Shown here piece by piece: positions 1-7,117 of a stretch of 11,522 nucleotides of DNA (its first letter is position 1; the number at the start of each line of letters is the position of its first letter). The notes under the pieces are model-generated. The model did no database searches. It saw only the letters and a list, made by a program, of their open reading frames with translations, and was not told where the DNA came from. Both the position numbers and the translations under genes were made by a program. The stretch covers positions 1 to 11,522 of the forward strand of contig CAJULW010000034.1 of assembly GCA_910587515.1 (NCBI GenBank). Direction: 5' to 3'. The stretch is from an uncultured Duncaniella sp. (GTDB taxonomy: Bacteria > Bacteroidota > Bacteroidia > Bacteroidales > Muribaculaceae).

Positions 1-925
1 CGGCTACCACCTTTCGGATAATTCGCTCCCATTCTTCAAGAACGCCGTCAGGCATGGCGGTGTCGTTCCACGACGGCATCTTGTCAATTTCTGGATAGAC
101 TTTCAGGAATCGAGATGAAAAGCCGTTCATCATTCGCTTGCCGCCGAACTGTTCGCCCAGACGCCCCGGCTGAGTTGAGCCGATAATAGAACAGTAGGGA
201 TTGGCGAGAAAAATATGCTCGTTGTTTGACTTACGGCTGTACTTGAAAGGCGTGCCGCTGAACAGACTGAGAAAGTAGCCCTCGTCCGAACCGTTGTAGC
301 GGTTGAAATTGGAAAGAAGGCTGTCAATCTCATCCTTGTAAATCAGCACTCCGCGCGGATTGTCGCGCAAAGCTCCGATAAGAGCCTCTACGGTCGAGTC
401 AACCACCACATGGCATTTTCGCTGAGGCATCTTCATTTCTTCGGGGAGAGAATGTTTCTCACGTTGCTTCGCTGACATACGTTCCCAACGACGGTAGGTT
501 TCCATCTCCTTGCAATAGATCATGTCATACTCTCCGTCGAGTTTGAGAAGAGGTGCGACCGCCTGTTGCAATGGCGGTGTCTTGCCGCAGCTCGGCGAGC
601 CGACAAGCACCATGTAGATTATCGGTCGGCTTACCCATCCGGTCATGAAGCGGACTGACCATGTGTTACCCATAGCAGCCGCGAATACTGTAAGGAATGA
701 AGCCGCTGTGAAATCAACATTATAGTTCTCGTATTCTTCAAGAGCCTTGATTATGCCTCGGATAGCTTTCGGGAATATCTCTAAAGGGAAAGAATAATCT
801 ACAGCGGCATCCTTATTGACGGACTGAGATGCGCCAAATAGAGACGTATCGTCATCTTCGTAAAGTCCGCAACCGGCTTCGGCAGCTCTGCGTTGACGAT
901 TGTTGTGATTGAATGTTCTATACAT
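1..925 (-). CDS. DUF3987-family P-loop ATPase of a mobile element (C-terminus beyond window)
   Basis: The minus-strand frame stays open from the stop at 1049-1051 to the left edge, so the gene is partial; 308 residues are visible from the chosen start. Visible motifs are a Walker A loop GSPSCGKT (residues 109-116), a Walker B-like stretch LIYKDEID (D198, E199), a GSTQPGRL segment and an NGFSSRFL segment with a possible arginine finger. This matches my recollection of DUF3987 proteins, primase/helicase-like ATPases carried by Bacteroidales integrative elements and often placed just after a DUF3853 gene, as here. The exact biochemical role is not established; DNA replication or mobilisation of the element is the usual inference. 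An alternative ATG lies at 1012. I prefer 925 because the residues before it look low-complexity and a 14-bp direct repeat runs across that start in a different codon phase. Confidence 0.82.
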   Translation of the reverse strand, partial: MYRTFNHNNRQRRAAEAGCGLYEDDDTSLFGASQSVNKDAAVDYSFPLEIFPKAIRGIIKALEEYENYNVDFTAASFLTVFAAAMGNTWSVRFMTGWVSRPIIYMVLVGSPSCGKTPPLQQAVAPLLKLDGEYDMIYCKEMETYRRWERMSAKQREKHSLPEEMKMPQRKCHVVVDSTVEALIGALRDNPRGVLIYKDEIDSLLSNFNRYNGSDEGYFLSLFSGTPFKYSRKSNNEHIFLANPYCSIIGSTQPGRLGEQFGGKRMMNGFSSRFLKVYPEIDKMPSWNDTAMPDGVLEEWERIIRKVVA

Positions 926-937
926 TGTTGTGATTGA
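899..937. repeat. 14-bp direct repeat around the DUF3987 start codon
   Basis: ATTGTTGTGATTGA occurs at 899-912 and again, identically, at 924-937. The minus-strand reading is TCAATCACAACAAT, and the upstream copy contains the first two bases of the proposed start codon at 925. The copies are 25 bp apart, so they fall in different codon phases and are not an amino-acid repeat. They may be a binding site for a regulator or a chance duplication. Confidence 0.5.
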
Positions 938-1048
938 GTGGTTGTAATTAGACAGTTGCCGGGAGTTACACCAGTGCGTGAACGCAATGGTGCAACTCTG
1001 ACAATAGGGCATGAGGATATGACACACATCCCCGATGCCGTCTTCCGG

Positions 1049-1363
1049 TTAATGTCTCTTGTTTGGTTTGGGTTTAGCCGAAGCGAGCTGCAGGGCAAGT
1101 TCGGCATCAATCACAATCTTGCGGCCCACCTGCGTTATGGCCTTGTCGATGCGTCCGCTTTTCTTGATACGGATAGCTGTCGGTTTACTGCATCCGAAAA
1201 TCTCGCATATTCCGGCAATGCCGTAAACATATCTTTTCTCGGACGGATTCTCTTTGGTTGAGTTGGTATGGCTTTCGGTGTCGGCTGTCTGCCGGGAGAG
1301 AAATAATAGCTCTTCCCCTGTCATCTGCCACACCGGTTTGGATAATAATGGCTGTATCTCCAT
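1049..1363 (-). CDS. DUF3853-family helix-turn-helix protein
   Basis: A 104-residue protein. The N-terminal segment has the KPVWQMTGEELLFL motif I associate with DUF3853. The C-terminal half, YGIAGICEIFGCSKPTAI then RIKKSGRIDKAI (about residues 47-77), reads as a winged-helix or excisionase-like DNA-binding domain: the protein picks a cue, inserts a recognition helix and continues with a beta wing (TQVGRKIVID). The C-terminus is basic (KPKPNKRH). It is the first gene of a minus-strand pair; the DUF3987 gene follows 123 nt after its stop with the start I chose. Such small proteins commonly act as regulators or recombination directionality factors in Bacteroidales integrative elements; which one applies here is inference. 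The repeats and palindromes just upstream are its likely DNA targets. Confidence 0.8.
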   Translation of the reverse strand: MEIQPLLSKPVWQMTGEELLFLSRQTADTESHTNSTKENPSEKRYVYGIAGICEIFGCSKPTAIRIKKSGRIDKAITQVGRKIVIDAELALQLASAKPKPNKRH

Positions 1364-1397
1364 AAAAGTGTGTTATTATAATTATTGGGAAAAGTTC

Positions 1398-1454
1398 GAT
1401 AAAGACAATACAGGGCAATAAAGACAATATAGGGCGATAAAGGCAATTATGGAG
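1398..1454. repeat. Three tandem 19-bp iteron-like repeats
   Basis: Units at 1398-1416, 1417-1435 and 1436-1454 abut without gaps. Units 1 and 2 read GATAAAGACAATACAGGGC and AATAAAGACAATATAGGGC (17 of 19 identical); unit 3, GATAAAGGCAATTATGGAG, matches unit 1 at 13 of 19. They lie 35-91 bp upstream of the DUF3853 start codon. Phased tandem repeats next to a DNA-binding protein gene suggest cooperative protein binding, as in an autoregulatory operator, an excision complex or a replication origin. There are too few units and no spacers, so this is not a CRISPR array. Confidence 0.7.
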
Positions 1455-1485
1455 TATGGCCATACTCAGTGTGTCTCAATGAGAC
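1452..1485. promoter_or_regulatory. Two palindromes, candidate operator of the DUF3853 gene
   Basis: GAGTATGGCCATACTC at 1452-1467 is a perfect 16-bp palindrome overlapping the end of repeat unit 3 by three bases. GTCTCAATGAGAC at 1473-1485 is a second perfect dyad with 6-bp arms around one base. They fall immediately downstream of the -7 box at 1490-1497, read on the minus strand, so the second sits about at the expected transcription start. That placement suits a repressor or autoregulator site. The binding protein is unknown. Confidence 0.55.
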
Positions 1486-1489
1486 TCTG

Positions 1490-1497
1490 CAAAGTTA
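1490..1497 (-). promoter_or_regulatory. Candidate -7 box for the DUF3853-DUF3987 genes
   Basis: The minus strand reads TAACTTTG, a full match to the Bacteroidota -7 element TAnnTTTG. No exact TTTG lies 19-21 bp upstream (only TTTCG around 1519-1523), so the -33 element is weak. The predicted leader of about 120 nt would include both palindromes and the three 19-bp repeats. Confidence 0.45.
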
Positions 1498-1685
1498 TAA
1501 ATGACTTTTGATACAGAACGAAATTCCGGACACTTTTCTTCAAAAAATTTATGGAGTCATTTTTTACCGATTTCTTCTATTTGGTGGTATAGTTCATCAT
1601 ATCAATCGATTATGATGACTATAAGAGTTGTCAGAAGTCATCAGGAGTTATCTGTAAGTATCAATAATGTCGTGGTGATATAATC

Positions 1686-1955
1686 CCATACAAATACACG
1701 TCCAAAAATGGAACGAGAGAAAGTTCCCAGATGAACTGAGTTATGCAAATAAATACAGAGAACCGATAATAGAGGTCGAGACATGACCTCTACAAGAAAC
1801 CTTATTCACAGCCTCCACAGAAAAATGGCATTGGAAACTTTATTTTCCCTCTTGAACATCCAAGATACCGATTGCCGGAAGCGTGATTTTCTATGACACC
1901 AACACATTTGTATGGACTGAGGTTCCTCTTACAAATTGTATGGAATTTTGTATGT
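1686..1955. repeat. Dispersed TTTGTATGG motif, four copies
   Basis: TTTGTATGG occurs at 1907-1915 (+), as ATTGTATGG at 1935-1943 (+), as TTTGTATGT at 1947-1955 (+), and inverted (CCATACAAA) at 1686-1694. Three copies cluster within 50 bp and end 57 bp before the tRNA-Ser 3' end. Tyrosine-integrase arm-type sites have this sort of arrangement, but in AT-rich DNA a short motif can also recur by chance. Confidence 0.35.
1770..1792. repeat. Perfect 8-bp-arm inverted repeat
   Basis: TAGAGGTC (1770-1777) and GACCTCTA (1785-1792) are exact reverse complements around a 7-base loop, GAGACAT. No T-run follows on either strand, so it is not a normal intrinsic terminator. It could be a protein-binding dyad or part of an element end. 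Confidence 0.5.
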
Positions 1956-1965
1956 ATATAAAAGT

Positions 1966-2000
1966 AAAACCGCCGTAAACTATTTATTTACAGCGGTTTT
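1966..2000 (-). terminator. Intrinsic terminator of tRNA-Ser
   Basis: AAAACCGC (1966-1973) pairs with GCGGTTTT (1993-2000). After one C/A mismatch, a further 5 bp form around a 7-base loop. On the minus strand the stem ends in a T-rich tract (TTTTACTTTT). It starts 11 nt after the tRNA 3' end. The A-run on the other side means it could also stop plus-strand transcripts. Confidence 0.8.
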
Positions 2001-2011
2001 GTTTAAATGCT

Positions 2012-2099
<88 letters not shown>

Positions 2100-2177
2100 T
2101 TGACAAATACTTAAAAGCCACACTATTGTTTCGCTAAACAATGGAATTTAAAAGTAGCTTTTCTGTTTTGACGTGTG

Positions 2178-2209
2178 CAAAGTTAGTTTGTTTTATTTAA
2201 TTGTGCAAA
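2178..2209 (-). promoter_or_regulatory. Housekeeping promoter of tRNA-Ser
   Basis: On the minus strand the -33 element TTTG (2206-2209) is followed by exactly 20 bp and then TAACTTTG (2178-2185), an exact match to the Bacteroidota TTTG/TAnnTTTG consensus. Transcription would start near 2171, about 70 nt upstream of the tRNA. It points away from the exporter genes. Confidence 0.8.
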
Positions 2210-2310
2210 TATTTCAGCATATTTTTATAGCAATTTTAAATTTTAATCTGATTTTTGATCTATTTTCATTCTAAAACAACACGCGGTCTGCTGTACGATA
2301 TATACGAAAC

Positions 2311-2338
2311 AGCGGACAATTATGTCCGCTATCGGACA
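2311..2338 (+). promoter_or_regulatory. Overlapping dyads, probable sigma-54 activator binding site (UAS)
   Basis: AGCGGACA at 2311-2318 and TGTCCGCT at 2323-2330 form a perfect 8-bp-arm dyad with a 4-base centre. The second arm is reused: TGTCCG (2323-2328) also pairs with CGGACA (2333-2338) around a 4-base centre. Half-sites therefore start at 2313, 2323 and 2333, one per helical turn. The dyads are centred about 88 and 77 bp upstream of the predicted start, in the range for enhancer sites of NtrC-type activators. The likely ligand is the response regulator encoded at 8611-9942; this pairing is inference. Confidence 0.72.
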
Positions 2339-2381
2339 CACCTAATTTTACTTAACATTAATAATCAACTACTTACATTTT

Positions 2382-2397
2382 TGGCACGGTTAATGCT
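2382..2397 (+). promoter_or_regulatory. Sigma-54 (-24/-12) promoter of the exporter operon
   Basis: TGGCACGGTTAATGCT fits the sigma-54 consensus TGGCACG-N4-TTGCW: the invariant GG is at 2383-2384 and the GC at 2395-2396, with the required 10 bp between them. Only the first T of the -12 TTGC is replaced, by A. Transcription should start near 2408, giving a leader of about 26 nt before the adaptor ATG. No housekeeping TAnnTTTG box was seen on this strand in the intergenic region, so the operon probably depends on RpoN and an activator. Confidence 0.85.
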
Positions 2398-2433
2398 ATA
2401 TTATGTGGCAGAACATAAACCCACAATTTATAA

Positions 2434-3681
2434 ATGGATAGAGAACTTACAAAAACCGAACGAAACCATGCTCGCAGAAAAAAAATGATTCCTTTCGCTG
2501 TCGGAGGCATCTGCATCGTTGCCACAGGGACATTGATGATGACTGCTATGAGATCAACCATTGATCGGGATGATCTCATGATAGCGACAGTCGACTCCGG
2601 AACAATCGAAACAACAGTTACTGGCTCAGGAAATGTCACTCCGGCCTTTGAAGAAATCATCACATCACCGATCAGCACGCGTATAATCGAAATTTATTGC
2701 AAGGCCGGTGACAGTGTAGACATCGGAACCCCGATACTCCGTCTCGATCTACAGAGCACTGAAACAGAGTTAAACAAAATCAAAGACGAGATTGAGATGA
2801 AACGCTATGAGTTTGAACAGCAGAAAGTCAACAACCATACCCGGCTAAGCGATCTTGCGATGCAAGTAAAAGTAAAAGAAATGACAGTCAACAGACTCGA
2901 GGTCGAGCTCCGCAACGAGCGTTATCTCGACAGCCTTGGCTCAGGGACGGGAGACCGAGTGAGACAGGCAGAGCTTTCATACAACACCGGAAAACTCGAA
3001 CTCGAGCAAATGCGCCAACAACTCGACAATGAGCACAAGGTGGCCGATGCCGGACTGAATGTTAAAAACCTTGGCATAAACATAGCCCACAAGAATCTCG
3101 GAGAGATGAACCGGACAATCAATGATGCACAGATACGCTCACCTCGTCGCGCCACACTGACATTTATCAACGACCAGATAGGCCAAAAAGTATCCGAGGG
3201 GGAAAAAATCGCCATTATATCCGACCTCAGTAACTTTAAAGTCGAAGGAGAACTCGCTGACTCATACGGTGACAGGATACGCGTAGGTTCCAAAGCGATT
3301 GTCAAAGCAGGCAATGATCGCCTGACCGGTATCGTCAGCAACGTCACCCCTCTATCGCTCAACGGAGTCATAGCTTTTTCGGTACGTCTCGACGACTCCT
3401 CCAATCCACGGCTGCGTTCTGGACTGAAAACAGATGTATACATCATGTGCGACGTAATGGAAAATGTCACAAGAATAAAAAACGGTTCTTTCTACAGCGG
3501 CCCCGGCTCATACGAACTGTTTGTAATGAGCTCTGAAAATGAGCTTGAAAAAAGAAACGTACGCCTCGGAGAAAGCAATTATGACTATGTAGAGGTTGTC
3601 AGCGGGCTAAAACCCGGTGACAAGGTAGCCATCAACGATCTAAAACGGTTCAAAGAATCAACTACGATAAAAATCAAGTAA
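2434..3681 (+). CDS. HlyD/MacA-family periplasmic adaptor of an efflux system
   Basis: This 415-residue membrane-fusion protein should link the inner-membrane transporter to the TolC-type channel encoded downstream. A basic cytoplasmic N-terminus (ARRKK) precedes one membrane anchor (about residues 18-39). The first lipoyl half follows (about 65-105, with KAGDSVDIGTPILRLD). A long, charged coiled-coil hairpin spans about 106-228. The second lipoyl half (about 231-262, DAQIRSPRRATL then GQKVSEGEKIAII) leads into the beta-barrel and membrane-proximal domains, ending VSGLKPGDKVAI. Length is normal for the family. It is the first gene after the sigma-54 promoter, and the ATG at 2434 lies about 26 nt after the predicted transcript start. 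The ATAA just before the ATG suits the AT-rich start regions of Bacteroidota. The substrate cannot be inferred from the adaptor. Confidence 0.93.
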   Translation: MDRELTKTERNHARRKKMIPFAVGGICIVATGTLMMTAMRSTIDRDDLMIATVDSGTIETTVTGSGNVTPAFEEIITSPISTRIIEIYCKAGDSVDIGTPILRLDLQSTETELNKIKDEIEMKRYEFEQQKVNNHTRLSDLAMQVKVKEMTVNRLEVELRNERYLDSLGSGTGDRVRQAELSYNTGKLELEQMRQQLDNEHKVADAGLNVKNLGINIAHKNLGEMNRTINDAQIRSPRRATLTFINDQIGQKVSEGEKIAIISDLSNFKVEGELADSYGDRIRVGSKAIVKAGNDRLTGIVSNVTPLSLNGVIAFSVRLDDSSNPRLRSGLKTDVYIMCDVMENVTRIKNGSFYSGPGSYELFVMSSENELEKRNVRLGESNYDYVEVVSGLKPGDKVAINDLKRFKESTTIKIK

Positions 3682-3722
3682 ACATATCCTCTAAAAATGA
3701 TTTTAATTAAACCAGTGCAATA

Positions 3723-5045
3723 ATGAATATATCACAATCATTCAGACAGACAATCGCTGAAGCACGCAACAATCCTGGCTTCACAGCCCTCTACATTGGA
3801 GGTGTGGCGTTTGCCGTAGCCTTTACAATGGTCTATGTAATACTATATTACATACGTATCGCTCCCATATATCCGGAATACAACCGTGACACGACATTAT
3901 ACATAAACAATGTTACCATCCGCAATGATGAGACATCGTCCCAATCAACCAACAATATCGGTCTTCCATTGATAGACGAGTATATTTCAAATTTAAAAAA
4001 CTACGAATATATCACAGTGAACTTACCGGCCACAGGGACTTTTCTACAACCGACCGACGGCTCAGGCGATCTGAAAGCGCTAAAAAAAGGAATCGATCCA
4101 GCCTTCTTTAAACTTTACGGATATGAATTCATTAACGGACGACCGCTATCCCAAGCAGAATTCGACTCCGGAGTATCTGTGGCCATAATAACAAAAGATC
4201 TTGCCGACCGGTTGTATGGCAGTGCGGAGAATGCCGTAGGGAAACCAATCTCCATGAATTACCGTGATTTTAAGATCATCGGAGTCATAAAGCCCGGCTC
4301 ATCCATTTTCGATAAATCTTTTGCACAGATACTATATCCATATACATCTGATAACTGGTACAATAAAAATCAGGGATCAGAAATGAAACGGTTCTTAGGC
4401 CAATATACACTTGGCATAAAGGTGAAAGACAACGAGCAACAACAAGCTTTTAAAGATGAACTTGATGATATGCTTAGACGTATCAACGCCTCAGACACAA
4501 CCGGATGGAGAGTATGGTTTCCGTCAGTAGCCACCAATGCCGAATCCGTTTTCAGTTCCGGTACACAGACAGATGATAGCTCAAAAAAAGGAATTGCGGA
4601 AAAGATAAAACCATATCTGACATTGCTCTTTGTATTACTGATAATCCCAGCGATAAATATCAGCGGAATCATCGGTGGACAGATGGACAGACGAATGTCA
4701 GAAATGGGAATCAGACGCAGTTTCGGGGGGACGAAGTCTGCTTTGTGCCGACAGGTAATGTTTGAGAATTTATTGTTGACTATCACAGGTGGCATAGTCG
4801 GTCTTATCGCAGCATGGTCAATTCTGTATATATGCCATGGATGGATTCTCGGACTCATCGATAACAGCTGGTCTTATCTTGGCGATATGGTAGAGGCCAA
4901 AGTGTCTTTAGAAATGCTGTTCGCCCCTTCAATTTTCATAACAGCCTTGTCTATTTGTATAATCATGAATATAATATCCGCATATATTCCGGTCAGACTG
5001 GCGCTTCGCAAACAGATTGTATCATCCATAAACGAAAAAAAGTAA
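3723..5045 (+). CDS. MacB-like ABC transporter permease (FtsX family), first subunit
   Basis: A 440-residue protein with the MacB-type layout: one N-terminal membrane helix (about 20-43), a large periplasmic MacB_PCD-like domain (about 44-290), then three helices (about 296-318, 349-370 and 399-423) forming the FtsX domain. Between helices 2 and 3 lies the conserved cytoplasmic coupling stretch MGIRRSFGGTKSAL, the part that contacts the ATPase. It has no ATPase domain of its own, unlike E. coli MacB; the ATPase is at 6398-7069. It follows the adaptor by 41 nt and precedes the second permease by 4 nt, which suggests co-translation and assembly as a heterodimer. Whether it exports a peptide, lipid, antibiotic or envelope component is not visible. 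Confidence 0.92.
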   Translation: MNISQSFRQTIAEARNNPGFTALYIGGVAFAVAFTMVYVILYYIRIAPIYPEYNRDTTLYINNVTIRNDETSSQSTNNIGLPLIDEYISNLKNYEYITVNLPATGTFLQPTDGSGDLKALKKGIDPAFFKLYGYEFINGRPLSQAEFDSGVSVAIITKDLADRLYGSAENAVGKPISMNYRDFKIIGVIKPGSSIFDKSFAQILYPYTSDNWYNKNQGSEMKRFLGQYTLGIKVKDNEQQQAFKDELDDMLRRINASDTTGWRVWFPSVATNAESVFSSGTQTDDSSKKGIAEKIKPYLTLLFVLLIIPAINISGIIGGQMDRRMSEMGIRRSFGGTKSALCRQVMFENLLLTITGGIVGLIAAWSILYICHGWILGLIDNSWSYLGDMVEAKVSLEMLFAPSIFITALSICIIMNIISAYIPVRLALRKQIVSSINEKK

Positions 5046-5049
5046 CGCT

Positions 5050-6351
5050 ATGCTTAAACTTATATTAAAAAGCCTGTGGGCACGTCGGAGACGCAATGTC
5101 TGGATCATATTAGAACTGATACTCATAACGATCGTCGCCTGGGTCGTTCTTGACCCCGCGATAGTCACCGGCTACAATCTATCTCTACAACCGGGCTACG
5201 ACATAGACCGCCTTGTTTCAATCAGCCTTTCGGAGATCCCAGAAAAAGGTCGCGGATACAAAGCAGAAAACGCAGAGAAGTTCATGGATGATGTCAGACG
5301 TCTGTTAGATAAAGTGCGCACCTACAACGAGGTCGAAAATGCAACTATAGTCACCAACACCTCTTTTGAACAAGGCTCAATGAATGTTTCTTCATTCCCT
5401 GCCGATTCGACTGACGGATGCTATGTTGTCGTAAAATTTTTCCGAAACACAGACTTCTTCAAAACATTCGGGATCAAAGACCTTGACGGAAACAACTTCG
5501 TCGAACCTCCGCTGTCTGGCAACGATATCATCATCAGCAAAAGTGTGGCGCGAATAATGCACCCCGGTATAAACCCGGTGGGACACTATCTGAACGAATC
5601 AAGCAACACAGCAAGTCACCGTTACGAATGGGACCGCAATAAACTTATCGCTGGGGTTACGGATGACGCCATCTACCGTTCGACAATGGGCAGAAGCCCC
5701 ATAGTGTATAAATATGAAAAAGACAGTAAAATACGCAGCGCAAACTCAGTATCATTGGCACTACGACTCAAGCCTGGGGTAAATCCTGACAGATTCATCG
5801 TGGAATACTCCGAGATGATCAGTAAAAGTCTCCGCAGCGGCAATATATACGCACACTCTCCAATCTCTTACACAGACATCAAAGACAATATGTCAAGGAT
5901 AGAGCGAAACAAATATATTATATCACTGGCTCTTGTATCATTTTTCTTCATCAATCTTTGCCTCGGGATAATCGGAACGTTTTACCTACAGACCCGTACA
6001 CGCAGCCGCGACACTGGAATCATGCGCTCATTCGGTGCCACTCCCGGCTCTATACTTCGCGAAATCATTAGCGAGGGTTGGATCATGACCACTTTATCAT
6101 GCGTAATCGGCTGCGGACTTTATTATCTGTACATCCGTAAAGAGGGCTTGTTCGAACCCGATTCGATGTGGGGACATTCAGATACAATCATAACAGCAAT
6201 GCCGCACTGGCATGATAGTTTTTGGATGCATTTCGGAATAATATCCGCAATAATCTATGTAGCCCTTATGATCACGGTCTCTATCGGTATATATTTTCCG
6301 GCATGGCGCATAAGCCACGCAAATCCGGTCGACGCACTAAAGGATGAATAA
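5050..6351 (+). CDS. MacB-like ABC transporter permease (FtsX family), second subunit
   Basis: A 433-residue permease with the same topology as its upstream neighbour: helix 1 (about 18-38), a periplasmic domain (about 39-285), and three C-terminal helices (about 289-315, 344-362 and 395-417). The coupling motif TGIMRSFGATPGSILREI and the terminal PAWRISHANPVDAL are classic for the FtsX/MacB group and are better conserved than in the first permease. The two periplasmic domains differ clearly in sequence, so they are paralogues and not a recent duplication. Start ATG lies 4 nt after the previous stop, consistent with translational coupling. A split, heteromeric permease pair is common in Bacteroidota relatives of MacB. 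Confidence 0.92.
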   Translation: MLKLILKSLWARRRRNVWIILELILITIVAWVVLDPAIVTGYNLSLQPGYDIDRLVSISLSEIPEKGRGYKAENAEKFMDDVRRLLDKVRTYNEVENATIVTNTSFEQGSMNVSSFPADSTDGCYVVVKFFRNTDFFKTFGIKDLDGNNFVEPPLSGNDIIISKSVARIMHPGINPVGHYLNESSNTASHRYEWDRNKLIAGVTDDAIYRSTMGRSPIVYKYEKDSKIRSANSVSLALRLKPGVNPDRFIVEYSEMISKSLRSGNIYAHSPISYTDIKDNMSRIERNKYIISLALVSFFFINLCLGIIGTFYLQTRTRSRDTGIMRSFGATPGSILREIISEGWIMTTLSCVIGCGLYYLYIRKEGLFEPDSMWGHSDTIITAMPHWHDSFWMHFGIISAIIYVALMITVSIGIYFPAWRISHANPVDALKDE

Positions 6352-6397
6352 AAATACTATTAACAATACTACTGTCAATTAAAAAAATCAATCTATT

Positions 6398-7069
6398 ATG
6401 GCAATAATAAAACTTGAAAATATCAACAAAGTATACCGCACGGAAGAAATCGAGACACTCGCGCTCGAAAACGTAAACATCGAAATCGAAAAAGGAGAGT
6501 TCATAAGCATCATGGGGCCGTCAGGCTGCGGCAAATCCACACTCCTCAACATAATAGGACTACTCGATACCCCTACAAGCGGAACTATTTCAATCGACGG
6601 GACCTCTATCGGCAAAACAAGCGACAGCAAATTGGCTGCATTCCGCAATGCCAAACTCGGATTCGTATTCCAAAGCTTCCATCTGATCAATTCGCTAAAT
6701 GTGTTCGACAACGTCGAACTGCCATTGCTATATCGCTCCACAGGATCGTCTGAACGAAACAGACTGGTAAAGGATGCGTTGGAACGTGTCGGGTTGAGCC
6801 ACCGTATGCGCCATACACCATCGCAACTTTCCGGAGGCCAATGTCAGCGCGTGGCGATAGCAAGAGCAATTGTCGGAAATCCCGAAATCATACTTGCCGA
6901 CGAACCGACAGGCAACCTTGACTCCAAAATGGGTTCGGAAGTCATGAATCTCTTGCACAATCTGAACAAGGAAGATGGCCGAACCATCGTAATGGTGACC
7001 CATAACGAAGAACAAGCCAGACAGACAGACCGTATAATCCGCTTCTTTGACGGTCGCCAGGTACAATAA
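6398..7069 (+). CDS. ABC transporter ATP-binding protein (LolD/MacB type)
   Basis: A 223-residue cytoplasmic ATPase that should power the two preceding permeases. All functional motifs are present: Walker A GPSGCGKST (40-48), Q-loop glutamine (Q92 in FVFQSFHL), signature LSGGQ (144-148), Walker B ILADEP with catalytic E169, D-loop NLD (173-175) and H-loop H202 (MVTHNE). The overall sequence and length fit the LolD/MacB/FtsE branch, whose members work by moving permease periplasmic domains instead of pulling substrate through a membrane channel. It is 46 nt after the second permease and 48 nt before the outer-membrane channel gene, in the same direction. Confidence 0.95.
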   Translation: MAIIKLENINKVYRTEEIETLALENVNIEIEKGEFISIMGPSGCGKSTLLNIIGLLDTPTSGTISIDGTSIGKTSDSKLAAFRNAKLGFVFQSFHLINSLNVFDNVELPLLYRSTGSSERNRLVKDALERVGLSHRMRHTPSQLSGGQCQRVAIARAIVGNPEIILADEPTGNLDSKMGSEVMNLLHNLNKEDGRTIVMVTHNEEQARQTDRIIRFFDGRQVQ

Positions 7070-7117
7070 AGCGACACCGGCATACAGCGCAACATACTGA
7101 AAACAACCCTTTTAACA

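Larger units (their letters stand above)
1498..1965. other. Gene-free end region of the accessory element
   Basis: No coding region with recognisable similarity was found here on either strand; the only ORF is a 60-residue open frame at 1501-1683 with low-complexity, unconvincing sequence. The stretch contains a 7-bp-arm inverted repeat (GATGACT at 1614-1620, AGTCATC at 1636-1642), an 8-bp-arm inverted repeat at 1770-1792 and several TTTGTATGG-like motifs. It lies between the element's regulatory gene and the 3' side of a tRNA gene, where the attachment end of an integrative element would be expected. No integrase is in the window. Confidence 0.5.

Noticed and set aside
938..1261. Plus-strand open frame of 107 codons
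   Set aside because: It lies antisense to the DUF3853 gene and the start of the DUF3987 gene, both with recognisable family motifs; its own translation shows no domain.
1398..1454. Short CRISPR array
   Set aside because: The three 19-bp units abut directly, with no spacers, and no cas gene is nearby.
1614..1642. 7-bp inverted repeat GATGACT/AGTCATC as a terminator
   Set aside because: The loop is 15 nt, the stem is AT-rich and no T-run follows, so a terminator is not supported.
2255..2488. Plus-strand open frame of 77 codons before the adaptor
   Set aside because: It covers the enhancer dyads and the sigma-54 promoter and overlaps the adaptor start in another frame; the predicted transcript begins downstream of most of it.
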